Below are positions 32,958-41,389 of a DNA stretch of 64,000 bases, one piece after another (the stretch's first letter is position 1; every line of letters begins with the position of its first letter). The notes beneath the pieces are model-generated. The model was not told where the DNA came from. It saw nothing but the letters and a program-made list of their open reading frames with translations, and searched no databases. Source of the stretch: Hymenobacter cavernae (GTDB lineage Bacteria > Bacteroidota > Bacteroidia > Cytophagales > Hymenobacteraceae); NCBI RefSeq assembly GCF_014641455.1, contig NZ_BMHT01000008.1, positions 186,001-250,000 on the forward strand, written 5' to 3'. Made by a program: the position numbers and the translations under genes.

Positions 32958-33881
32958 TTGGAGTTCGAGCTGAAAATTCTGGGTAGCGCCTCGGCTACGC
33001 CTTATCTGAACCGCCACCACACGGCGCAGATACTCACCGTCGACAATCAGGCGTACCTGATTGATTGCGGCGAGGGCACTCAGAACCGGCTGATGGAGCA
33101 CAAATTTCGTCCACAGCGCATCGGCTCCATCTTCATTTCGCACCTACACGGCGACCATTTTTTTGGCTTGTTTGGGCTGCTTTCGACCATGCACCTGCAC
33201 GGCCGTACCGAGCCGCTCCGGCTCTTCGGGCCAGCCGGCCTCGATGAGGTGCTAACTACGCAATTTCGCGTCTCAAACACCCAGCTCACCTTTAACCTGG
33301 AGTTTACGGCCGTTGATACCACGGCTTTCGCGCAGGTGTACGAAGACCGCCACCTGACGGTGCATACGCTGCCCATGCGGCACCGCATTGCCTGCTGCGG
33401 CTACTTGTTCAGGGAGAAGCCCAAGCGCCGCCACCTCGATAAAACCAAACTACCCGCAGGCCTAACGCCAGCGCAGCTAACCGCCCTCACCCACGGCGAA
33501 GATGTGCGCGATGCAGACGGTAATATCTTGGTGCACAACGCCGACGTGACCACCGCACCCAATCATTCGCGCAGTTACGCGTATTGCGCCGATACGCTGT
33601 ACACCGAAAGCAATGCCGAGCTGGTGAAGGACGTGGACCTGCTCTACCACGAGGCGACCTTCCTCGACGATATGCGCGAGCGGGCCGCCACCACGCACCA
33701 CTCCACTGCCCGGCAAGCAGCCCTCTTTGCGCGCCGCGCCAACGCGCACCGCCTCCTGATTGGCCATTTTTCCTCGCGCTACCGCGACTTAGAACCGCTG
33801 CTACGCGAAGCGCAAGCCGTATTTGATTGGGTGGAGCTAGCTACTGAAGGCAAAACGGTAAGTTTGCCGGAGCAACTGTAG
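32958..33881 (+). CDS. rnz: Ribonuclease Z
   Basis: The 307-residue metallo-beta-lactamase-fold protein carries the zinc motif HLHGDH at residues 62-67, the early LGSASATP, DCGEGTQ at ~37-43 and the later HNHS-like stretch, HEATF and HSTARQAA, which mark tRNase Z. It removes 3' trailers from tRNA precursors in the cytoplasm. The start is TTG at 32958 (MEFELKILG), which matches the family N-terminus. Its TAG stop is formed by the first bases of a REP-like repeat, GTAGGGACGCGCC. Confidence 0.93.
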   Translation: MEFELKILGSASATPYLNRHHTAQILTVDNQAYLIDCGEGTQNRLMEHKFRPQRIGSIFISHLHGDHFFGLFGLLSTMHLHGRTEPLRLFGPAGLDEVLTTQFRVSNTQLTFNLEFTAVDTTAFAQVYEDRHLTVHTLPMRHRIACCGYLFREKPKRRHLDKTKLPAGLTPAQLTALTHGEDVRDADGNILVHNADVTTAPNHSRSYAYCADTLYTESNAELVKDVDLLYHEATFLDDMRERAATTHHSTARQAALFARRANAHRLLIGHFSSRYRDLEPLLREAQAVFDWVELATEGKTVSLPEQL

Positions 33882-33989
33882 GGACGCGCCACGGCGCGTT
33901 CTCGTCTGCATCAACTGTGCAACCATAAGCAGGGATTCCGGTTCAACACCTACTGTTCAACGATTGAACGCGCCATGGTGCGTTCCTAC
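33878..33989. repeat. REP-like inverted pair
   Basis: GTAGGGACGCGCC/GGCGCGTTC at 33878-33901 faces an inverted, slightly diverged copy at 33966-33989. The first copy contains the rnz stop; the second ends four bases before the TTG start of the queuosine precursor transporter, so the element fills the whole gap between the two genes. Confidence 0.8.
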
Positions 33990-33993
33990 TGAT

Positions 33994-34740
33994 TTGAAAA
34001 CCTTCGCCCACAAAAAACAGCAGCTCTACCTCGTGCTCAGCGGGATTTTCCTGGTGAATGCGCTGCTCGCGGAAATCATTGGTGTTAAGATTTTTTCTGT
34101 CACGGCGCTGCTAGGTTTGCCCGGCGACCTCACGGCGGGCGTCATCATCTGGCCGGTCGTGTTCGTCACCACCGACATCATCAACGAGTACTTTGGCCGG
34201 GCCGGAGTGCTGCGCGTGAGCTACCTCACGGTCGGGCTTATTCTGTATGCCTTCCTCGTTATTCTGGCCACTACCAAGCTGCCTCCTGCCGCCTTCTGGC
34301 TCGAGGTGAATAAGACCGATCCGCAGGGCCGACCCTTCAACATTGAGTTTGCTTACCAGAGCATCTTTCGCCAAGGCCTAGGTATCATCGTAGGTTCGAT
34401 AACGGCTTTCATCATCGGGCAGGTGCTGGATGCCTCAGTGTTTCAGGGGCTTCGCCGCGCTACGGGCGGACGCTACATCTGGCTGCGCGCCACGGGCTCC
34501 ACGCTCATTTCGCAGCTCGTGGATAGCTTTGTGGTGCTGTTTGTGGCCTTCTACGTATTCGGCAATTGGCCGCTGGCGCAGGTAATCAGCGTAGCTACTT
34601 TCAACTACTGGTATAAATTTGCCGCTGCTATTCTGCTAACGCCGGTGCTATACCTAGCCCACGCCATCATCGACCGGTACCTAGGCAAGGATGATACGCT
34701 GGAATTGCAGCAGGAAGCGGCAAAGGATTTGAGTGTGTAA
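33994..34740 (+). CDS. Queuosine precursor transporter (YhhQ/VUT family)
   Basis: A 248-residue protein with six or so membrane helices: LSGIFLVNALLAEIIGVKIF at the start, TTDIINEYFGRAGVLRVSYL, then GSTLISQLVDSFVVLFVAFY near residue 165, all diagnostic of the YhhQ family (PF02592), which imports queuine or preQ1/preQ0. I place the start at the TTG at 33994; the longer frame from 33964 would translate a REP-like repeat. No preQ1 riboswitch can be seen in the short, repeat-filled upstream gap. The secreted-protein gene follows 24 bp downstream. Confidence 0.9.
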   Translation: MKTFAHKKQQLYLVLSGIFLVNALLAEIIGVKIFSVTALLGLPGDLTAGVIIWPVVFVTTDIINEYFGRAGVLRVSYLTVGLILYAFLVILATTKLPPAAFWLEVNKTDPQGRPFNIEFAYQSIFRQGLGIIVGSITAFIIGQVLDASVFQGLRRATGGRYIWLRATGSTLISQLVDSFVVLFVAFYVFGNWPLAQVISVATFNYWYKFAAAILLTPVLYLAHAIIDRYLGKDDTLELQQEAAKDLSV

Positions 34741-34764
34741 ATAAATACACATTTATTAATCTCT

Positions 34765-35424
34765 ATGCGCAAGTTTTTCCTTTCCAGCTTGGTTGTATTA
34801 TTGCCCCAGCTCACCCAGGCTCAAATTATTCTTGACTCTTTTAAACCCGGCTATTATCAATTGAGTGATAACCGCCTCTCAGTCTACAAAGGTAAATTAA
34901 AGGTCCGCTTAGATGAGCTCATTACCAAAGATGAGCAAGGCAACGTGAAGCGTTTCAAACCGGAAGAGGTCTACTACGTCAAAACGGCAAGTAGTAAACG
35001 TTATATGCCAGCTAGTGGCTTCCCTCTACCGGCTACTACCCTCTTCCAAGGCGATAAAACTGCTAAACCCACTCTAGTCGAACTATTAGATAGTGGTCAG
35101 GTGAAGCTCATGCGCTATGCAACTATTGTTGCAGGCGCACCTATGATGAACGCAGGAGGAGGAATGTCTTACAGTGGTTCATCGACAAAGGCGGTGTATT
35201 TGCTACAGAGAGCCGACGAGTCAGAACCAGTTTCACTACCTTCAGCCGGTATAAGTGGCAATGGTCAGAAATTTCTTGATGCCTTAATGCCTTATGTAAA
35301 ATCAAGACCTGACTTAACTTTGCTGCTAATCAAAAAGCGTGTTTCTGTTAAGCACTTGGCTGACTTTATTCACGCGCTTAACACTGGTCAGCCCTTTGCA
35401 CCGACAACTGCGTCCAATTTCTAG
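34765..35424 (+). CDS. Secreted protein of unknown function
   Basis: The 219-residue product has a clear signal peptide (MRKFFLSSLVVLLPQLTQAQ) and a mature part with lysine-rich beta-type sequence (YQLSDNRLSVYKGKLKVRL), a Gly/Met/Ser-rich stretch near residues 130-145 and a C-terminal helical segment. I do not recognise a family. Composition is somewhat more AT-rich than the adjacent trpS. It lies between the queuosine transporter (24 bp) and trpS (9 bp), so the three may be co-transcribed, although no functional link is evident. Confidence 0.7.
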   Translation: MRKFFLSSLVVLLPQLTQAQIILDSFKPGYYQLSDNRLSVYKGKLKVRLDELITKDEQGNVKRFKPEEVYYVKTASSKRYMPASGFPLPATTLFQGDKTAKPTLVELLDSGQVKLMRYATIVAGAPMMNAGGGMSYSGSSTKAVYLLQRADESEPVSLPSAGISGNGQKFLDALMPYVKSRPDLTLLLIKKRVSVKHLADFIHALNTGQPFAPTTASNF

Positions 35425-35433
35425 TCTTTCATA

Positions 35434-36411
35434 ATGTCCCGCATTCTCACCGGCATCCAGAGCACCGGCCGCCCGCACCTAGGTAACTTGTTAGGCGCCA
35501 TTCTGCCCGCCATCGAACTGTCGAAAAGCAGCACCAATGAGTCGCTGCTGTTTATTGCTGATCTGCACTCGCTCACTCAAATTCGTGATGCCGAGACATT
35601 GCGCCAGAACACCTACGCAGTAGCCGCCTCGTGGCTAGCCTGCGGCTTCGACACAGAGAAGAACATGTTCTACCGGCAATCAGACGTGCCGCAGGTGACG
35701 GAGTTGACGTGGTATTTGAGCTGCTTCACGCCGTATCCGATGCTAGCTAATGCGCACTCCTTCAAGGATAAGAGCGACCGGCTATCCGACGTAAATGCGG
35801 GCCTCTTCACTTATCCGGTGCTCATGGCCGCCGACATTCTGCTCTACGATGCAGAGATAGTGCCTGTGGGCAAAGACCAGATTCAGCACCTGGAAATTGC
35901 CCGCGACATTGCTTCTGCCTTCAACAACCGCTACGGCGAAACCTTCGTGCTGCCCCAGGCCCGCGTGGATGCCGAGCTGATGACCATTCCGGGCCTCGAT
36001 GGGCAGAAGATGAGCAAAAGCTACGGCAACATCATCGACATCTTCGCTGATGAGAAGACCCTGCTCAAAACCATCCGCAGCATTGTGTCGGACAGCACAC
36101 CCCTGGAGGACCCGAAAGACCCCGACAACGACACGACCTTCAAGCTGTACTCGCTGCTGGCTACTCCGGCGCAGACGGAGGAAATGCGCCAGCGCTACCT
36201 GGCCGGCGGCTACGGCTACGGCCACGCCAAGAAGGAGCTGTACGACGTGATTATGAACCGTTTCGCCACCGAGCGTGAGCAGTTCAACTTCTACATGAAG
36301 CATCCGGCCGAAATCGACGCTCGCCTAGCCGAAGGCGCCCGCAAAGCACAAGCGTATGGCTCAACCATAATCAACAAAGTGCGCGAGAAGGTCGGATACT
36401 TGCCACGGTAA
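35434..36411 (+). CDS. trpS: Tryptophan--tRNA ligase
   Basis: The 325-residue class Ic synthetase shows the HIGH-type signature PHLGN at residues 14-18 and KMSKS at residues 192-196, with the tryptophan pocket segment YPVLMAADILLYDA between. It charges tRNA-Trp in the cytoplasm. Length and start (ATG at 35434) fit bacterial TrpS. Its downstream region holds a strong terminator nested inside a large inverted repeat. Confidence 0.96.
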   Translation: MSRILTGIQSTGRPHLGNLLGAILPAIELSKSSTNESLLFIADLHSLTQIRDAETLRQNTYAVAASWLACGFDTEKNMFYRQSDVPQVTELTWYLSCFTPYPMLANAHSFKDKSDRLSDVNAGLFTYPVLMAADILLYDAEIVPVGKDQIQHLEIARDIASAFNNRYGETFVLPQARVDAELMTIPGLDGQKMSKSYGNIIDIFADEKTLLKTIRSIVSDSTPLEDPKDPDNDTTFKLYSLLATPAQTEEMRQRYLAGGYGYGHAKKELYDVIMNRFATEREQFNFYMKHPAEIDARLAEGARKAQAYGSTIINKVREKVGYLPR

Positions 36412-36412
36412 G

Positions 36413-36616
36413 TCTGAACCACGGATTCGGTCGGATCTTTCGGATTACACCGATTTTGTGGACGATTGATAACCTAGGTCCTGTTCAGCAGAAAAGCCTT
36501 TCCAGCAGTGGAAAGGCTTTTCTGTTTTAAGCTCTAACTAGGATTATACAGGAGCCGAAGAAAATTGTCTACAAAATCCGTGTAATCCGACTAATCCGTT
36601 GAATCCGTGGTTCAGA
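36413..36616. repeat. Large inverted repeat (about 50-bp arms) around the trpS terminator
   Basis: The left arm (36413-36462, TCTGAACCACGGATTC...) and right arm (36567-36616, ...GAATCCGTGGTTCAGA) are imperfect inverted copies rich in ATCCG/CGGAT words. Between them lies a separate perfect terminator stem. Such ATCCGTGTAATCC repeats are scattered in many Bacteroidota genomes. Confidence 0.8.
36489..36528. terminator. Strong intrinsic terminator
   Basis: CAGAAAAGCCTTTCCA and TGGAAAGGCTTTTCTG form a perfect 16-bp stem with a GCAG loop, followed by TTTTAA. It lies between trpS and a convergent gene and can serve both. Confidence 0.9.
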
Positions 36617-36637
36617 CAAGCCGACCGAATCTATGAT

Positions 36638-37465
36638 TCAAGCCTGGTCGCGGGCGAAGCTGAAGCCGACCTTCTTAGGATGGCAAACCTGCTGATTCTC
36701 TAACTTTTGCTTTAGGGTAATCTTCTCAAGATCTTCTATAGGTTGCGCCAGCAAGTCGTTGTTGACGGCGGCAATCATCGCGCTTTCTACCAACAGGCGC
36801 ATTGTCTCTGCCGTGACTAGGTCTGTGGCGATGTCTTGCGCAGGTAGCTCAAGTTGCTGTACCCCATCTAGGTAATAATGATTTTCGATGTCGACCAGCA
36901 GCAATCCGACTAAGTAGCCTTGGTCGTCCAAGCGCTGGTACTTGATGCTGTCGGCCATGAAGTTATAGACCATTATATGGCCGAAAAAACGGCGTCGAAA
37001 ATCGGCCTTCACGTAATCCGACGACATGGGCCCATAGTCATTGGGTAAGGTGACGATGTTGGAGTGCAGCACGAACATGAGCAGATCGCCGTAAAACTTG
37101 ATATGAAACTCCATCTCATTCACCGGCCGGTACTCAATTATTACGCTTGGGTCAACAGGACCTAGCTCCCGGCTTAGCTCCGCCACCAACGTCTGCGTAA
37201 CCTGCCGTAGCAAGGCAAAAGCCGCCTGCACGTTGCGATAAACAACTTGTTTGGCCGTCGCTTTTTGCGTCAAGCCTTTCAGTATCTTATCGAAGCGGTC
37301 TTCGGGTTTTGAAACAGCTGAGCTAGAAGATGACAAGGGCACTTCAGGGCTAGCTTCGGCGGGCACATTGGCGGCAGGCGCAGCAGACGGAATGAGCAAA
37401 GAGGCAGCGTCAGGCGTGCTGGGTATCAACGCAGCAGGCGACACTTTGGGAGGCGTTTTATCCAT
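36638..37465 (-). CDS. Soluble protein of unknown function with Pro/Ser-rich N-terminus
   Basis: The 275-residue product has a low-complexity N-terminal ~60 residues (Pro, Ala, Ser), likely disordered, then a folded domain from about FDKILKGLTQK to the end with SVIIEYRPVNEMEFHIKFYG and VKADFRRRFFGHIMVYNFMA. I recognise no family; there is no signal peptide, so it should be cytoplasmic. The ATG at 37465 is preferred over the upstream TTG. It stands alone on the minus strand, convergent with trpS. Confidence 0.7.
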   Translation of the reverse strand: MDKTPPKVSPAALIPSTPDAASLLIPSAAPAANVPAEASPEVPLSSSSSAVSKPEDRFDKILKGLTQKATAKQVVYRNVQAAFALLRQVTQTLVAELSRELGPVDPSVIIEYRPVNEMEFHIKFYGDLLMFVLHSNIVTLPNDYGPMSSDYVKADFRRRFFGHIMVYNFMADSIKYQRLDDQGYLVGLLLVDIENHYYLDGVQQLELPAQDIATDLVTAETMRLLVESAMIAAVNNDLLAQPIEDLEKITLKQKLENQQVCHPKKVGFSFARDQA

Positions 37466-37733
37466 ATGACGATGGAGCAAGTGGCCGCGCCAAGCCAGAG
37501 CGACCAGGTGAGCAAATCAGATTGATTACCAATCAGCAGAAACTATCCTTACGGAACGCGGAGAAGTAGGTGTTGCGCCCGGTGCCTTTTGCGCTTCTAT
37601 CCTAACCCGTAACCAAGCCAGGTCAGACGCCCACTTAACCCAACGAAAAGCCATGGACTTGCAAAAGCAAAGCAACTTTAAGATAAGTTAGCGCGCATAC
37701 CGATTATTCGCCGGACGGCGCATTTCTTTGACT

Positions 37734-38774
37734 ATGACAAACGCAATCAAAACCGGCCTGCTCGCCTACGGAATGTCGGGCAAAGTATTTCACGCGCCTT
37801 TTGTGGCTACTCACCCCGGCTTCGACTTTCGGGCCGTGGTGGAGCGCCACCACAAACAAGCCGCGCAGGATTACCCCGGCGTCATCAGCTACGACAGCGT
37901 GGAGGCCCTGCTCGCCGATCCTGAAATTGAGCTGGTCATCGTGAACACGCCCAGCAACACCCACTTTGAGCTGACCCAGCAAGTGTTGCAAGCGGGCAAG
38001 CACGTGTTGGTGGAAAAGCCCATGACGGCATCGTTAGCCGAAGCCCAAACGCTGTTCGACCTAGGTCGGCATATGGGCAAGCAGGTGTTTGTGTACCAGA
38101 ACCGCCGCTGGGACAGTGACTTCCAGGCCGTGCAGCAAGTCATCAACAGCGGGCAGCTCGGGCAGCTCATCGAAGTTCACTTCCGCTACGACCGCTACAA
38201 GACGGCGCTCAACCCCAAGCCCTTCAAGGAAACGCCCGTGCCCGCCAGCGGCATCGTGTACGATCTAGGTCCGCACCTGCTGGATCAGGTAATCAGCTTG
38301 TTTGGCAAGCCGCTGCGTAGCCACAAAACCACCGGCCGCTACCGCACCAACACCAAAGTAGACGACTACTTCACGATTCACTTACAGTACCCAAATGAAC
38401 TAAACGTCTTCGTTACCAGCGGCTTACTGGTGGCTAATCCGCTGCCGGCATTCGTGCTGCACGGCACCACGGGCAGCTTCCAGAAGGGCCGCGTTGATGT
38501 GCAGGAGCCCCAGCTTCAGCAAGCCATGTCGCCCACGGCTGCCGAATACGGCTTGGAAGCGCCCGGCAGCGAGGGCGTGCTGACCGTGGTGGGCGCCGAA
38601 GACGAGAAAACGACCACGAAAGTACCTTCACTGAAGGGCGACTATACGCATCTGTTTGAGGCTGTGTACCAAACGTTGCGCAACGACGTTCCTTACCCGA
38701 TTCAGGAAGAGCACATTCTATGGCAAATCGCGCTTCTTGAACAAAACGCAGGCGATTGGGCGTTCTTAGGGTAA
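37734..38774 (+). CDS. Cytoplasmic Gfo/Idh/MocA family oxidoreductase
   Basis: The 346-residue protein has the Rossmann start TGLLAYGMSGKVFHAPFV, the family motif VEKPMTAS near residue 97 with the catalytic-lysine position, and a C-terminal beta domain containing GIVYDLGPHLLDQVISLFG. The AYGMSGKVFHAP and FVYQNRRWDSDF stretches resemble the YdgJ/scyllo-inositol dehydrogenase-type branch. Unlike the enzyme at 18566 it has no export signal. A REP-like pair follows its stop. Confidence 0.87.
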   Translation: MTNAIKTGLLAYGMSGKVFHAPFVATHPGFDFRAVVERHHKQAAQDYPGVISYDSVEALLADPEIELVIVNTPSNTHFELTQQVLQAGKHVLVEKPMTASLAEAQTLFDLGRHMGKQVFVYQNRRWDSDFQAVQQVINSGQLGQLIEVHFRYDRYKTALNPKPFKETPVPASGIVYDLGPHLLDQVISLFGKPLRSHKTTGRYRTNTKVDDYFTIHLQYPNELNVFVTSGLLVANPLPAFVLHGTTGSFQKGRVDVQEPQLQQAMSPTAAEYGLEAPGSEGVLTVVGAEDEKTTTKVPSLKGDYTHLFEAVYQTLRNDVPYPIQEEHILWQIALLEQNAGDWAFLG

Positions 38775-38803
38775 GAGCTAGATTCGCTTTCCGGTAGATT
38801 GCT

Positions 38804-38904
38804 GTAGGAACGCGCCACGGCGCGTTCGGCGTTGAACAATTTGGTGGAGCATAATCTAGCCTCTACGCGGCGCGGGCACCGAACGCGCCGTGGCGCGCTC
38901 CTAC
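38804..38904. repeat. REP-like inverted pair
   Basis: A GTAGGAACGCGCC/GGCGCGTTC unit at 38804-38827 faces an inverted copy at 38881-38904. Here the element lies 30 bp past the preceding stop codon rather than on it. No gene is seen between it and the helicase. Confidence 0.8.
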
Positions 38905-39048
38905 AGCCCGATAGCCTGCCAACAGCCTAGCTTATCGGCAACTCAGCCGTACCGTCTGAAAATACTTACCTTTACTACATTACCATTACGCGGTTTGCTG
39001 ACCGGAAACGCAGGGTCAGCCATTTATTCACTAGTAATTCGCTGAACT

Positions 39049-40638
39049 TTGACGTTTCACGACTTTAACCTCCACGACGACCTGCTGGCCGGCGTGGACG
39101 CCATGAACTACCTACAGGCCACGCCCATTCAGGAGCAGGCCATTCCCAAAATCATCGAGGGTAAAGACCTGATTGCCTGTGCCCAAACCGGCACCGGCAA
39201 AACGGCGGCGTACCTCATTCCGCTGCTTGATAAAATCTCGCACGGCAAGCATGAGCACACCAGTACGCTGATTCTGGTGCCCACGCGCGAGCTGGCTACC
39301 CAGATCGACGAGCAGGTAACCGGCTTCGGCTACTTCGTGGAAGCCAGCAGCATTGCCATCTACGGTGGCGGTAAAAGCGAAGGCTGGGAGCAGCAGAAGC
39401 GCGCCCTTACCGGCGGCGCCGACATCATCATCGCCACACCCGGTCGCCTCATTGCGCACATGCAGATGGGCTACGTCAACTTCGACAAGCTCAACTACTT
39501 GGTGCTGGATGAAGCCGACAAGATGATGGACATGGGCTTCTCGGATGACATTCTGAGCATCGTGCGCCACTTGCCGAAAGAGCGCCAGACGCTGCTGTTT
39601 TCGGCGACCATGCCCAACAAGATCAAGGAGTTTTCGAAGCAGCTGCTGAACCAGCCGGAGGAGATTCGTCTGGCGGTATCGAAGCCGGCAGAAGGCATCA
39701 ACCAGCAGTTCTACATGGCGTTCGACCGCCAGAAGATCTACTTGCTGGAGCACCTGCTCAAAAGCCAGAACGTGCAGAGCATGGTGCTGTTTACCTCGCA
39801 AAAAGCGGCCGTCGGCGGTATTGTGCGGGCCATTAACAAGCTAGGTTATGTGGCCCAGGGCATCTCCTCCGACCGCACGCAGGAAGAGCGGGAGAAGATC
39901 ATGCGGGAGTTCAAAAACAAGCAATTCCCGATTCTGGTCGCTACCGACGTGCTGAGCCGCGGCATTGATATCGACTCGCTGAGCCACGTGGTGAACTACG
40001 ATATTCCCCGCGCCGCCGAGGACTACGTGCACCGCATTGGCCGCACGGCCCGCGCCGCGACTACCGGCACGGCCATCACCTTCATCAGCGACCAGGACCA
40101 GGACCGCGTGGTGAAGATCGAGAAGCTGATTGAGCGCGAGATTGAAAAGATCAACATCACCGAAGAGCTAGGCCTAGGTCCGGCACCCGAGTTTGACCCG
40201 AAGCGCTTCAGCGGCTTGCGTGGCAAAATCGGCGGCCGCGACGGACGCAGCGGCAGCTCCGACCGCAGTGGTCGTCCGCCCCGCCGCGAAGGTGACAAGC
40301 CCCGCGGTGAAGGAAGCGGTGAGCGTCGCCGGGAGGGTGGTCGTGGACCGCGTCGCGAAGAACGTCCGGCAGTTGCGGCTGCACCTGAAAATGGTACAGC
40401 CACCACCGAAGCAGGCGCCGCTCCGGTGGCGCAGGAGCCGCGTGCTCCTCGCCCACCGCGCGCACCACGCCCGGAAGGCGAAGCTACTCGTGAGCCCCGC
40501 GCCGAAGGAGACGAACAAAAGGAAGGCCAGCGCCGGCGCAAGCGCGGCGGCCGCAATCGGGGTGGCCGCGGACCTAGGGTCGAAGGCGGCGCTGCCGATG
40601 CGGTGAGTGCTGCACCAGCCGCACCAAGCGCTGAGTAA
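39049..40638 (+). CDS. DEAD-box RNA helicase with Arg/Gly-rich tail
   Basis: The 529-residue protein has the full DEAD-box core: Q motif (PIQEQ, 26-30), AQTGTGKT (45-52), PTREL (78-82), TPGR, DEAD (154-157), SAT (185-187) and HRIGRTAR (~331-338). Residues ~390-529 form a basic, disordered tail rich in Arg, Gly, Pro and Ala (RRGR/GGRD-type) likely to bind RNA. It would remodel RNA, for example in ribosome assembly or cold adaptation, as RhlE/CsdA-type helicases do. The start is TTG at 39049, because the first ATG would remove conserved sequence before the Q motif. A terminator follows. Confidence 0.92.
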   Translation: MTFHDFNLHDDLLAGVDAMNYLQATPIQEQAIPKIIEGKDLIACAQTGTGKTAAYLIPLLDKISHGKHEHTSTLILVPTRELATQIDEQVTGFGYFVEASSIAIYGGGKSEGWEQQKRALTGGADIIIATPGRLIAHMQMGYVNFDKLNYLVLDEADKMMDMGFSDDILSIVRHLPKERQTLLFSATMPNKIKEFSKQLLNQPEEIRLAVSKPAEGINQQFYMAFDRQKIYLLEHLLKSQNVQSMVLFTSQKAAVGGIVRAINKLGYVAQGISSDRTQEEREKIMREFKNKQFPILVATDVLSRGIDIDSLSHVVNYDIPRAAEDYVHRIGRTARAATTGTAITFISDQDQDRVVKIEKLIEREIEKINITEELGLGPAPEFDPKRFSGLRGKIGGRDGRSGSSDRSGRPPRREGDKPRGEGSGERRREGGRGPRREERPAVAAAPENGTATTEAGAAPVAQEPRAPRPPRAPRPEGEATREPRAEGDEQKEGQRRRKRGGRNRGGRGPRVEGGAADAVSAAPAAPSAE

Positions 40639-40652
40639 CGATTCGAATCATG

Positions 40653-40688
40653 AAAAAGCCCCTGTTATGAGAGTAGCAGGGGCTTTTT
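40653..40688 (+). terminator. Intrinsic terminator
   Basis: AAAAAGCCCCTG pairs with CAGGGGCTTTTT around a 12-nt loop, ending in a T-run, 15 bp after the helicase stop. Confidence 0.88.
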
Positions 40689-40785
40689 ATATGCTTCTTC
40701 ATGCATTCTTGTGTGCTAGGTCTGCTGCAAACAATCTGTTACGACTTCTTCCCGTATCTTTCCTTACCTACTATTTCGCTGTTGT

Positions 40786-41382
40786 ATGCCGCCCATTACG
40801 CACATCTCCCAACTCGACCTGAATAAGCGCTATACATACGCCGACTACCTGACGTGGCAATTGGATGAATGGGTTGAACTCATAAGAGGCAGAGTACACC
40901 GAATGAGCCCGGCCCCCAAGCGGGTTCATCAGGACATTACGCGTAACCTAGAGTTTTCCATTATGCAATTTCTGCGTGGGAAAACCTGCAAAATGTATCA
41001 CGCGCCCTTCGACGTGCGGCTCAGCAAGAGCACTCCGAATGGTGATGCGACTACTGAAACGGTTGTGCAACCAGATATTTGCGTTATCTGTGACCCGGCT
41101 AAGCTAGATGAGAAAGGTTGCCTGGGAGCCCCAGATTGGATTATTGAAATCATTTCTCCCGGCACTGCCAGTCACGATACGAAGGCCAAATTTGACCTCT
41201 ACGAGGAAAACAAGGTGCAGGAATACTGGATTGTATTTCCGGGTGAAAAGAGCATCGCTACCTACATGCTGGAGGAAGGCCGCTATCAGCAACATGGCGA
41301 GTTCTATATGCCCGGCCTTATTCCGGTGCACACGCTACCGGGCTTCCATGTGCCTTGGGAAGAAGTATTTGAAGGCGTCTAA
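40786..41382 (+). CDS. Uma2-family endonuclease-like protein
   Basis: The 198-residue protein fits the Uma2/DUF820 restriction-endonuclease-like family: YTYADYLTWQLDEWVELIRG near the start, VVQPDICVICD near residue 90 with the catalytic Asp, and PDWIIEIISPGTASHDTKAK with the Glu and Lys of the PD-(D/E)XK site. The family is common in cyanobacteria and Bacteroidota, usually as lone genes, and its role is not established. It converges on menA with only 7 bp between the stops. Confidence 0.88.
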   Translation: MPPITHISQLDLNKRYTYADYLTWQLDEWVELIRGRVHRMSPAPKRVHQDITRNLEFSIMQFLRGKTCKMYHAPFDVRLSKSTPNGDATTETVVQPDICVICDPAKLDEKGCLGAPDWIIEIISPGTASHDTKAKFDLYEENKVQEYWIVFPGEKSIATYMLEEGRYQQHGEFYMPGLIPVHTLPGFHVPWEEVFEGV

Positions 41383-41389
41383 TTTCTTG

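Noticed and set aside
33964..33993. Longer start for the queuosine precursor transporter
   Set aside because: The extra ten codons translate a REP-like repeat; the TTG at 33994 gives the family N-terminus.
33882..33993. preQ1 riboswitch before the queuosine transporter
   Set aside because: The whole gap is a REP-like inverted pair; no preQ1 aptamer-like stem and A-rich tail is seen.
36413..36616. tRNA or structured small RNA downstream of trpS
   Set aside because: The folding is explained by a terminator plus an inverted repeat; no tRNA arms or CCA-type end are present.
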